Assembly (NCBI GenBank): GCA_024231955.1
Contig: JAAEPZ010000012.1
Coordinates: 248,001 to 312,000, forward strand
Reading direction: 5' to 3'
DNA length: 64,000 nucleotides
Source: a bacterium
GTDB lineage: Bacteria > Krumholzibacteriota > Krumholzibacteriia > JACNKJ01
Shown here in pieces: positions 21,101 to 25,819 of this stretch. A program made the position numbers and the translations under genes. A model generated the notes under the pieces. The model worked only from the letters and a program-made list of their open reading frames with translations, was not told the DNA's origin and ran no database searches. Position 1 is the first letter of the stretch. Each line of letters begins with the position of its first letter.

Positions 21101-22006
21101 GGCGCCTGCGGACCCGGACTCGGGCGCAACCACCAACTCCAACTCGCAGGACTGCCCGGCCGACATGGATTCAATCCGCCAGACCGAACCGTCAAACGTG
21201 CCGTGGGATGGCCGGGCGGTCACGGGATTCAGATCGTTCGCTATCGAAACGTCGATCACGACAGCGCCGACGGCATTGGTACAGGTCAGATCGAAAACGG
21301 CGGTGACATCTTCACCCTCAACGGGGCGAACCTGATCGATTTCGACATCCAGGGCCAGGTCGGATATCTCATAACCATGGTAGGCCTCAATCAATACGTC
21401 GTCGATATAGACGCCACCATCGGGGGCCTGAGGAAACGTGTCGAGGTCGCCGTAAAAGGCGATTACCGTATTCGGGGCGATATAGGCGGAGATGTCGTAG
21501 CTCTCGGTGACGATCTGCGTCCCCGCACCATCGGGATTGATGGCGGTGATGTAGTTCCAGTTGAAACCGCCGTTGCGGGAGATATAGATGCGGATCTCGC
21601 CATAGGCCGAGCGGCAGCGATAGCTCAAGGAGAATCGGGCCAGATCGAACCCGCTCAGATTCAATTCGCGGCTGCAGCCGACGGTATTCGTGCTGAAGGG
21701 GGAGCCGTTTTCCATGCCGATCAGCAGCGAGGGTCCGTCGATGCTCCAGGGGCTGTCTATTATCTGAACAAACGGATCCAGGGGTCCGTTGAATTCGTTG
21801 AGCTCCTGCCAGTTGCCGCTCCAGGGGCGGTCACCATCATTGCCGGAGTAATCACCTGAGTCGAAGGTGTCCAGATAGCGGTCCGCCTGGACGGGCATCG
21901 AGATGATCACAAGCAGGGATAGACAGATCACACTGCCTGTAATCACCTGACGAATCAGGTTAGTTGTATTCGATGTAAGAATATTTTGCCGCAAATCAGA
22001 GCTCAA
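12119..22006 (-). CDS. Giant secreted DUF11-repeat surface protein with FlgD-like C-terminus
   Basis: This 3295-residue exported protein starts at TTG (22006) behind GGAGG 5 nt upstream. The signal segment is residues about 20-42 (GSVICLSLLVIISMPVQA). Domains in order: a jelly-roll-like region about 45-205; a divergent DUF11 unit about 210-330; three copies of an unnamed unit with a FxPDxxII core (LGFTPDLVIIK, LGFSPDYLMII, INYMPDYAII); DUF11 at about 623-745; a DNRLRE-type domain about 747-915 (LLQFDLSPIP, TDDWEESSATW); seven tandem DUF11 repeats 916-1780; four units of about 145 residues with an LRLWEDxG-type core to about 2400; further Ig-like strands; and a FlgD-like domain from about 3205 (FPNPFNAG, WDGRNG, NGVYIAELQ, final LLRKVAVVR). 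The likely role is an adhesin or fibre. It heads the four-gene coupled operon. Confidence 0.88.
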   Translation of the reverse strand: MSSDLRQNILTSNTTNLIRQVITGSVICLSLLVIISMPVQADRYLDTFDSGDYSGNDGDRPWSGNWQELNEFNGPLDPFVQIIDSPWSIDGPSLLIGMENGSPFSTNTVGCSRELNLSGFDLARFSLSYRCRSAYGEIRIYISRNGGFNWNYITAINPDGAGTQIVTESYDISAYIAPNTVIAFYGDLDTFPQAPDGGVYIDDVLIEAYHGYEISDLALDVEIDQVRPVEGEDVTAVFDLTCTNAVGAVVIDVSIANDLNPVTARPSHGTFDGSVWRIESMSAGQSCELELVVAPESGSAGAEIALKAQIIALDGYDPDNSNDSVIGDIRVLDSGFEIARGVYQEDWSTHVISGLGFTPDLVIIKCDGEKPAVVSTISMPSARSKVLSLSDPLAEEIITSLDNDGFTVRSTGDVADLGLEFTWIAFRAAANVMRVGHYLGDGSDGRFIEGLGFSPDYLMIIPRETGLSCQRFSLQSGDVSLPFNGDGPLGNHIRTMTTDGFEIGNDPAVNGMGQGYDYVVWNAQPATMSVGAYRGNDQDNVDIHEINYMPDYAIIRGEQSFWGGHRSQPPEDGDVSMVYGGSAHRENLIQTLDDRGFQIGSNGRVNRDGVDFYWATFASAPSHADLHLNLIVDEFMPAEEQEITFTLTLGNHGPDATAGVEVELRIPAGLTYRSAIPERGGYDSITGIWNPGAMAAGESIILTLVAEVDEGAAGQLIGIDAEITSSSLKDFDPENDIQHLDLVVRSEGAYTLETAQDTWLIEDHPTENNGADDKLQCRLKTDRTRLTLLQFDLSPIPAELRVDEALMQLYVLHRDTSGDPVQIFRVTDDWEESSATWDSAAEGYDAGELWGSFEPDVNGLISIDVTSLVGEWVAGTQLNQGLMLRATSNNEVSTYGSREISQESRRPRLHVSTNGLADLDLSVTVDDRTPDEEQLVTFTISATNNGPNIATNILISDQLPAGLTWQSGDATHGAYNNGSGLWDLDVLAVGGEAVLTLTALVDAGQGGATLTNLAAVSSLDQHDSVADNNAADVNLTVQLADLLVALTVDESSPTVAAQIAYTVTVANNGPDDASGITVTDRLPTGLSFVSATMSQGAYDDGSGIWDVGSLAAGAELDLVLTAAVGAEVAGAEVVNTAAITTSAQADNVADNNSATTVIDVLSADLAVAVIVDNPLPEAGDIINYSITVINNGPDPAAGVALFDSLPDGLIWNSDAVTHGAYDHVGGEWLLGDLNSGAVATLTLEVEVALAAAGSIVDHTAAITASTPYDTDVDNNSDVASITVPGADLDLTKTVDDGAPDEGNDITYTIAVTNLGPDPTTGITITDLLPGGLTFQSATPTNGTYDDGTGLWTLGALAAGAADTLTLVAMVDFGTGGLVITNSAAITFSDVADSLTTNNSATADIGIGAVDADLALTKTVNMDEPTVGETVIFLITLENNGPDAATHIAVKDLLPPELEFIAAGPSTGAYDPDNGIWSVNSLSPAGSAVLQISARPLPGTTGTAILNEAAITAVDQSDPDAGNNADSAGILVRGADLGFVAELAHPEPAVGDTVLVTYSLTSGGPDPVTGVTATTTFAEGLTLLAAVAGKGDYDDETGLWTVDELDPTESTDLVLEIEIDAGQASRDLLCTIEIASASLADPVSANNSAAVLIEVADPPAADIEIRKGVDDATPATGQEILYTVRALNHGPDPVDGIVVRDLLPLGVTLVSASPSRGTYDSETGLWGCGSLAVDDVAVLELAVTVDEFLAENALVTNRAELHASSLPDPAADNNVDEIDFVVTTAEAIFVAAVQSGGPLWPGLNSRDKVFTLTFVNNTGLPDTLQGFTIHNLSSGAGTREQLDASWTELLLESPPSINDVSDTDRASANFEDGVFTFGELNVPLPAGALVEVDIFSGASILARDGDVLDMGLIEAADLVLARGSPLEIDWPISPPEQHIVDGLTSHQIAIKPLGSRNLMTNSTHNLVLNAVLPGNGYESDVLNKINLYNWGGANFDDIARMDLWVDDGDDIPEIDGDDYFLTRLYFTGSRWERSGLDFPIPSAGQRVYVTVDITEMATEGLTINLGFPGDESDTAIGMAGGNDGPINADRISPDLHVISAENRVALSANLLNNRLVQPGVQRTLIMQLQASNSYDEQRVLRGLTLTNVSSGAGDPADLGESIARLRLWEDCANIGAFDDAATDTLIATAYFAPDGIAATFGSFNWDLPPDGQQHNLFVTADISRDMSADGDLLGVELAAIGDLVFSSQTVVAAAWPLDSGRRLIVDGMVAAQIVNYGAPVITLGPGEGPVLALDIGVPANGYSQDWLQHLTVINIGDAAPVAIDELHLWRDDGNGVFDCGAPDIDLFALTESGGEWQSRLFSSLVDVGGARLFVSLTAAPTLDTSATVRLMVPLNGITMESGNSGPVDDTIENAECQLLSSAPLLATLTCEPGSSTIGQAVSVSMIVRNIGDEPINSITPDALTAVGTGVLTPISGPSPANITLQPAACDTLLWEYEATTTGELTLGGGASGIGDISGLARLALPTATNTHSIFIQAENLDLIYSESMPFSINRGQTNIVPLHLTFSNGAGEEASSVYLQSLRIELRNTAAIGIVPADLLAAVVVKEGAFEYLRKTSFETSGSEIVLDLTSYVPISNQEPVTLALQLDVLPETIVPDFQVRIVGEGSFECFDVTSGAPVEVMLGDGTFPIATDFAHVGAQPTQLDFSLAEEPDLRVSRGQDNVPMLTLDFSNSGIDDITSAIRVTRFAVGLVDSLGATLPGIGEWLAHIRLDGVGGNYLDIPVAADSDSIIVLDLASQLIVPVNEPVRLQLSGDLVDTAAIASMRMTLLSDTLMLARDVITGDSVPVVYAEPAPQGCLITIEEPADLLFAEKLNGFPASLIVGEQDVSALSLRLIHPGTTGDARIRCDGFRVHCRDIHGQLPPGPIIDHVVAVWDGTEQLAISNLSDSESYFDVPLPQVYMEPGDSVVIDLHLDLEAAAPAGSIELFTESDDWLICDGNTEEAVVLTPVPGQDLPVASGMVWLESPARNLQVEMESLMPSVLAADGNELPFAILTLDNIALTGAGDILVDHLVVRASDRAGESRPVGLMATRVSAWLDDVLWAECNDLTADSAIVTLYAAQVLAIAPEEPVELELRVELRAERGELTYESLRLGLEESDIGVVQPINPLLSVQVQGANGQTFPLWTRQGNFTALTLDESYSNFPNPFNAGSEQSCLTYYLDRAAAITLKVWTSRGELVRTLVDGDRRDAGIQQSDFWDGRNGRELVVANGVYIAELQVEYVDGGSERLLRKVAVVR
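16664..19258 (-). repeat. Seven head-to-tail DUF11 coding repeats, mostly 369-bp period
   Basis: Each unit begins with Ala-Asp-(Leu/Ile). Unit starts fall at 19258, 18889, 18520, 18151, 17776, 17407 and 17029, giving intervals of 369, 369, 369, 375, 369 and 378 bp. Recurrent core motifs are NNGPDxAxGI, DxLPxGLxFxSA, GAYDDGSGLW and ADNNSA. The near-constant period suggests growth by tandem duplication, while sequence divergence between units indicates it is old. Confidence 0.85.
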
Positions 22007-22197
22007 CTGTCCTCCGCCGGGTCACACGTCAGCCCAACCCCTTATTTTATTAAGAGTTACCAAATACGGAGGAGTAATTCGCAATATATATGCCTTGATA
22101 CGGACTCGGAGACATTGTGGGCAATCACAACGGCGGCTGCCGCTTCGCCCAAGCTGATGCGGATGTGGCTGGATCGGGAAAATGGACAACTGCCGTA

Positions 22198-23073
22198 TCA
22201 GGTCAATGTGACCAGCAGAATGCCGCTGACGGCCAGAGCCGTCGCCACGGCTTTGCGTCGCGTGAACTTCTCTTTGAGGAACAGGGCCGCAAAGAGCAGA
22301 ACATAGATGGTGCTGGTCTGGTTGAGGATCGCCGCAGCGCCGGCCTGGCTGTATTTCATCCCGCCCACCCAGAACAACAGCGCAAGACAGGAGCCGAAAA
22401 TGGTGCCGGTGAGGCTGAAACGCCAGGTGCGGTTCGGCCTGAAGATCGAGAGGATCTCGCGGCGCCGGGGGGAGAGGGCAGCGACAGGCAACAGCACCGC
22501 CAGCGCAGACAATTGGCGAACGGTGGTGGCCCACAAGACGGGAGTCCGTTCCAGAACGGGTTTGGCTATGACAATCGCCAGCGCCACCGAAGCCATGGCT
22601 CCCAAACCCAGAGCGATCCCCTTGAGCAAGGTGCCGCGGGAAGCTCCGACCGGTAGCTGGACGCGGGAGGCGACAAGTATCCCGAACAGCACCAACCCCA
22701 TACCGACAATCTGCTGAGGGTTGAGTCGCTCCTTGAGCAGCAGATACGCGAAGATCGCGATGAAGGGGGAATAGCAGCAGTTGATGATCGCCGTGACACC
22801 GGCGCCGACGAGGTTCAGGCAGCGGTGGAACAGCAGGTCGGAGATGGCGATACCGATGATGCCGCTGATGGCCAGGATTCCGTAATCGCGCAGGGGCGCT
22901 ACCCCCCAAAGCGGCATATCGCTGCAGATCATGATGGCGAGGAAGACCGCGACGGAGATCACGACCCGAAACAGGTTGAGTTCGAAAGGCGACATGGTTT
23001 CGCCCGATTTGCGAAACATGATGACGGCAATACCCCAGGTCATCGCCGCCAACAGTGCAAATAATTCGCCCAT
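22198..23073 (-). CDS. EamA/DMT-superfamily permease
   Basis: This 291-residue inner-membrane protein has ten hydrophobic segments in two halves, the EamA duplication. First half: LFALLAAMTWGIAVIMF, LFRVVISVAVFLAIMI, LISGIIGIAISDLLFHRCL-type segments and INCCYSPFIAIFAYLLLKER. Second half: LGLGAMASVALAIVI to LNQTSTIYVLLFAALFLKEK. Each half ends in the family's LLKERLN / FLKEKFT signature. Such permeases move metabolites or drugs by proton antiport; the substrate cannot be read here. ATG at 23073 with TAGGGG just upstream. It lies 106 bp downstream of the acyltransferase gene on the same strand. The 190 bp between its stop and the giant gene's TTG must contain that operon's promoter, but I could not fix one. 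Confidence 0.85.
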   Translation of the reverse strand: MGELFALLAAMTWGIAVIMFRKSGETMSPFELNLFRVVISVAVFLAIMICSDMPLWGVAPLRDYGILAISGIIGIAISDLLFHRCLNLVGAGVTAIINCCYSPFIAIFAYLLLKERLNPQQIVGMGLVLFGILVASRVQLPVGASRGTLLKGIALGLGAMASVALAIVIAKPVLERTPVLWATTVRQLSALAVLLPVAALSPRRREILSIFRPNRTWRFSLTGTIFGSCLALLFWVGGMKYSQAGAAAILNQTSTIYVLLFAALFLKEKFTRRKAVATALAVSGILLVTLT

Positions 23074-23179
23074 TGCCCCTACCAGTTCTCACGTCGTTGG
23101 TGCTTGCCCCGGAATCCGGCAACACCATGTTCATGCCGCTCGTCCGGATGATGCATATCGTTCAGGAGATCGAAGACTC

Positions 23180-23800
23180 TCAGCGCTCCTCGCCCCAGAA
23201 TTTCATGGTCAGATGCCTGCGGAGAAGAGCCCGACTCTCCGGGCGGCCCCGCAGTTGATGGAACTCGGCGGGCGTCCGCTTTACGCCATCGGCCAGTTCA
23301 GGCAGGTACCCATCGGGACGCTGGTCTGCCCAGACCCTCTTCGCCCGCTCGAAGTAGTCCTCGGCGTTGCCGATGATCTTCGCAGGATTGCCGCCGACGA
23401 TCGAATCGGGCGGGACATCCTTGGTCACGACGGCTCGGGCCGCCACGATGCAGTTGTCGCCTATCGTCACGTTGGGAAGGACAATTGCCCCCATGCCGAT
23501 GTTGCAGTTGTTGCCGATCTTGATCTTGCCGAAGACCTGCAGGTCGGGCACCCTGTCGCGATAGTTCCAGCCCAGCCCATGGGTGAGAAACAGCACATTG
23601 GTGGCCACGGCGACATGGTCACCGATCTCCACCAGATAGGGCTCGGCTGCGAGGACTCTGATGTCGAAATAGCTGTGCTCCCCGATCTTCGCACCCTGCT
23701 TCCGGAAACGCTCCGCAACCGTATATGCGTCGTACTTGCTCCGATCCATGGCATCGTCAACCCTGTTGACGACTTTGCGGATCAAACTGAATAGCGACAT
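23180..23800 (-). CDS. Hexapeptide-repeat O-acyltransferase (LbH family)
   Basis: This 206-residue cytoplasmic acetyl/acyl transferase has a left-handed beta helix. Tandem hexapeptides are visible from about residue 60 to 150: IGEHSYFDI, VEIGDHVAVATNVLFLTHG (the catalytic-type His in the THG loop), IKIGNNCNIGMGAIVLPNV, TIGDNCIVAARAVVTKDVP, and SIVGGNPAKIIG at the end, the family's CoA-binding close. I chose ATG 23800 because GGAGG lies 7 nt upstream; an open frame extends to 23917 but has no ribosome site. Such enzymes modify sugars of surface polysaccharides; the acceptor is unknown. It diverges from the NSS transporter, sharing 171 bp. Confidence 0.87.
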   Translation of the reverse strand: MSLFSLIRKVVNRVDDAMDRSKYDAYTVAERFRKQGAKIGEHSYFDIRVLAAEPYLVEIGDHVAVATNVLFLTHGLGWNYRDRVPDLQVFGKIKIGNNCNIGMGAIVLPNVTIGDNCIVAARAVVTKDVPPDSIVGGNPAKIIGNAEDYFERAKRVWADQRPDGYLPELADGVKRTPAEFHQLRGRPESRALLRRHLTMKFWGEER

Positions 23801-23916
23801 GATGGCCTCCTGCGATTGATCAGCAAAATAGACAAGCCTCCACATCCTGTAAAGCCAATGAGTGATCCTACCTCCCGCCGCCCACAAAAAGTGCATGCCC
23901 CGTGATGAGGTCGCCA

Positions 23917-23945
23917 TTGTCAGACCGCGGCAACTCGGCTAGAAT
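23917..23945 (+). promoter_or_regulatory. Sigma-70-like promoter of the NSS transporter
   Basis: TTGTCA (23917-23922), a 17-nt spacer, and TAGAAT (23940-23945) lie just upstream of the transporter, predicting a start near 23952 and a 20-nt leader. AAGGGGG near 23960 is then the ribosome site for the TTG start. Confidence 0.6.
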
Positions 23946-23971
23946 CGCGGCAACAATCAAGGGGGTTCTCA

Positions 23972-25447
23972 TTGAGCAACAAGCGTGACAGATGGCACAG
24001 TAGGCCGGCTTTCATCCTGGCCGCAATCGGCTCGGCAGTGGGACTGGGGAACGTCTGGCGTTTCCCGTATGTCGCCTACGAATGTGGCGGGGGCGCTTTC
24101 CTGATCCCCTACTTCGTCGCACTGTTTACGGCGGGTATCCCCATGCTCATCCTCGAGATGGGGCTGGGGCAGAGACTCCAGCGAGGCGCCCCCGGTGCGT
24201 TTGCCGCCATCAACAAAAAGCTGGAGGGGTTCGGTTGGTGGGCGGCGGGCCTCAGCGCCGTGATCGTGATTTACTATTCGACGATCCTGGCCTGGGCCTG
24301 GGTGTACCTTTACCACTCGTTGAAACTTGCCTGGAGCACCGATGTCGACCACTTCTTCGCCCAGGAAGTTCTGCAGCGATCGACGGGACCGGCCGAGTTG
24401 GGCACTCCGGTCTGGTATCTGGTCGTGGGCATGCTCCTCACCTGGAGCGCGATCTGGCTGATCCTCCGCAAGGGTGTGCGCAATGTCAGCAAGGTGGTGA
24501 TGATCACCGTCCCGCTGCCGCTTGCCCTCCTGGCCCTGATGCTGATCCGCGGCCTGACTTTGCCCGGAGCGATTGACGGCATCAGCTACTACCTCACTCC
24601 CGATTTCTCGCGACTGGCCGACCCGCAAATCTGGCTCAAAGCCTATGGCCAGATCTTCTTCTCGCTCAGCCTCGCCTCGGGCGTGATGATCGGTTACGGC
24701 TCCTTCCTGGGCCGCAAGGCCGAGATCACCAACAGCGCCCTGATTACGGGGCTGGCGAATTGCGGCACGAGCTTCTTCGCCGGATTCGCCGTCTTCTCGA
24801 TGCTCGGCTATCTGGCGCAGATTCAGGGTCTGCCGGTACCGGAGGTCACGACCAGCGGCACCGGACTGGCATTCGTCACCTACCCGATGGCGATTCTGAA
24901 GCTGCCTGCCCTTCAGGTACTCTTCGGACTGATCTTCTTCATCACGCTGCTCACACTGGGGATCGACTCGGCGTTCGCCCTGCAGGAGGCCTTCACCACC
25001 GGCATTCACGACAAGTGGAAGGTGTCGTCAGAGCGACTGGCCATGGGTTTCATCATGATCGCCTTTCCCATATCCCTTGTCTTCACCACCCAGGGCGGCT
25101 ACTACTGGTTCGATATAGTGGATCGCTGGGTATGTGATTTCGGCCTGGTCATAGCGGGGTTCCTGCAGTGTGTCATCATCGGCTACCTCTATGACATTCA
25201 GGGCTTTCGCAAGTATCTCAATTCCATCTCCGAGATCCGTCTGGGCAACTGGTGGGTGTGGATGCTTCGCTTCGTCACACCGATTGTGCTGCTTGTGATT
25301 CTGGTCATGAACATCAAGACCGAATTCACGGGTACCTATAATGATTACCCCCGCTGGACCACAAATCTCGGCGGTTGGGGTACGCTGATCCTGTTCGCGG
25401 TGCTGGCAGCCTTCCTGGCCAAAGCATCCGGGAAACGGAAAGTTTGA
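23972..25447 (+). CDS. Sodium-dependent amino-acid transporter (NSS/SNF family)
   Basis: This 491-residue inner-membrane transporter of the LeuT/MhsT family imports amino acids with Na+. The unwound TM1 signature is intact: AIGSAVGLGNVWRFPYVAY then GGGAFLIPY. About twelve membrane segments follow, including TM6 (LSLASGVMIGYGSFLG) and TM8 (FFITLLTLGIDSAFALQEAF) that complete the sodium sites. The start is TTG at 23972 with AAGGGGG about 8 nt upstream. It is followed 51 bp later by a 32-residue MetS-like peptide, the arrangement seen for MetP-MetS methionine/alanine importers, which points to a neutral amino-acid substrate (inference). Confidence 0.93.
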   Translation: MSNKRDRWHSRPAFILAAIGSAVGLGNVWRFPYVAYECGGGAFLIPYFVALFTAGIPMLILEMGLGQRLQRGAPGAFAAINKKLEGFGWWAAGLSAVIVIYYSTILAWAWVYLYHSLKLAWSTDVDHFFAQEVLQRSTGPAELGTPVWYLVVGMLLTWSAIWLILRKGVRNVSKVVMITVPLPLALLALMLIRGLTLPGAIDGISYYLTPDFSRLADPQIWLKAYGQIFFSLSLASGVMIGYGSFLGRKAEITNSALITGLANCGTSFFAGFAVFSMLGYLAQIQGLPVPEVTTSGTGLAFVTYPMAILKLPALQVLFGLIFFITLLTLGIDSAFALQEAFTTGIHDKWKVSSERLAMGFIMIAFPISLVFTTQGGYYWFDIVDRWVCDFGLVIAGFLQCVIIGYLYDIQGFRKYLNSISEIRLGNWWVWMLRFVTPIVLLVILVMNIKTEFTGTYNDYPRWTTNLGGWGTLILFAVLAAFLAKASGKRKV

Positions 25448-25498
25448 GAACGACTGGATACCAACGGCGCTGCTAGCCGGAACAGGAAAGGATCACAC

Positions 25499-25597
25499 AT
25501 GCCGACATCAGCCTGGATCATGCTCATCTTCGGTTGCCTCGTTCTCTACGGTGGCCTGGGGATCTGCCTGAGAATCGCCACACGCAAACGCGACTAA
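25499..25597 (+). CDS. MetS-like small subunit of NSS transporter (32 aa)
   Basis: This tiny membrane peptide starts MPTSAWIMLIFGCLVLYGG and ends RIATRKRD: one transmembrane helix and a basic cytoplasmic tail. This matches the MetS family of NSS small subunits, which sit directly after the large subunit and are needed for its activity. AGGAAAGGA lies about 8 nt before the ATG. A terminator follows 33 bp after the stop. The name rests on size, topology and position, not on a search. Confidence 0.72.
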   Translation: MPTSAWIMLIFGCLVLYGGLGICLRIATRKRD

Positions 25598-25630
25598 GTA
25601 TTCACATCAATTCGGTCACGAAGATCACAC

Positions 25631-25660
25631 CGACCGGCCCCATCTGGGGTCGGTCGTTTT
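25631..25660 (+). terminator. Rho-independent terminator after the transporter pair
   Basis: An 11-bp stem CGACCGGCCCC / GGGGTCGGTCG with an ATCT loop is followed by TTTT (25657-25660). It closes the NSS-MetS transcript and isolates it from the signalling cluster. Confidence 0.8.
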
Positions 25661-25819
25661 GCGTCCATGAGCGTTAATCCGGACTAAATTCTCAATTTTA
25701 TAACATAGCGACCGATATTCAGAGGGCAGACCGCTTTGCGGGTCCGGTACCGTGGGAACGGGATCAGGTCTGCCTGAATGGTAACGCCCCTCGCATCGCG
25801 AACGAATCGGGGTCGATTG

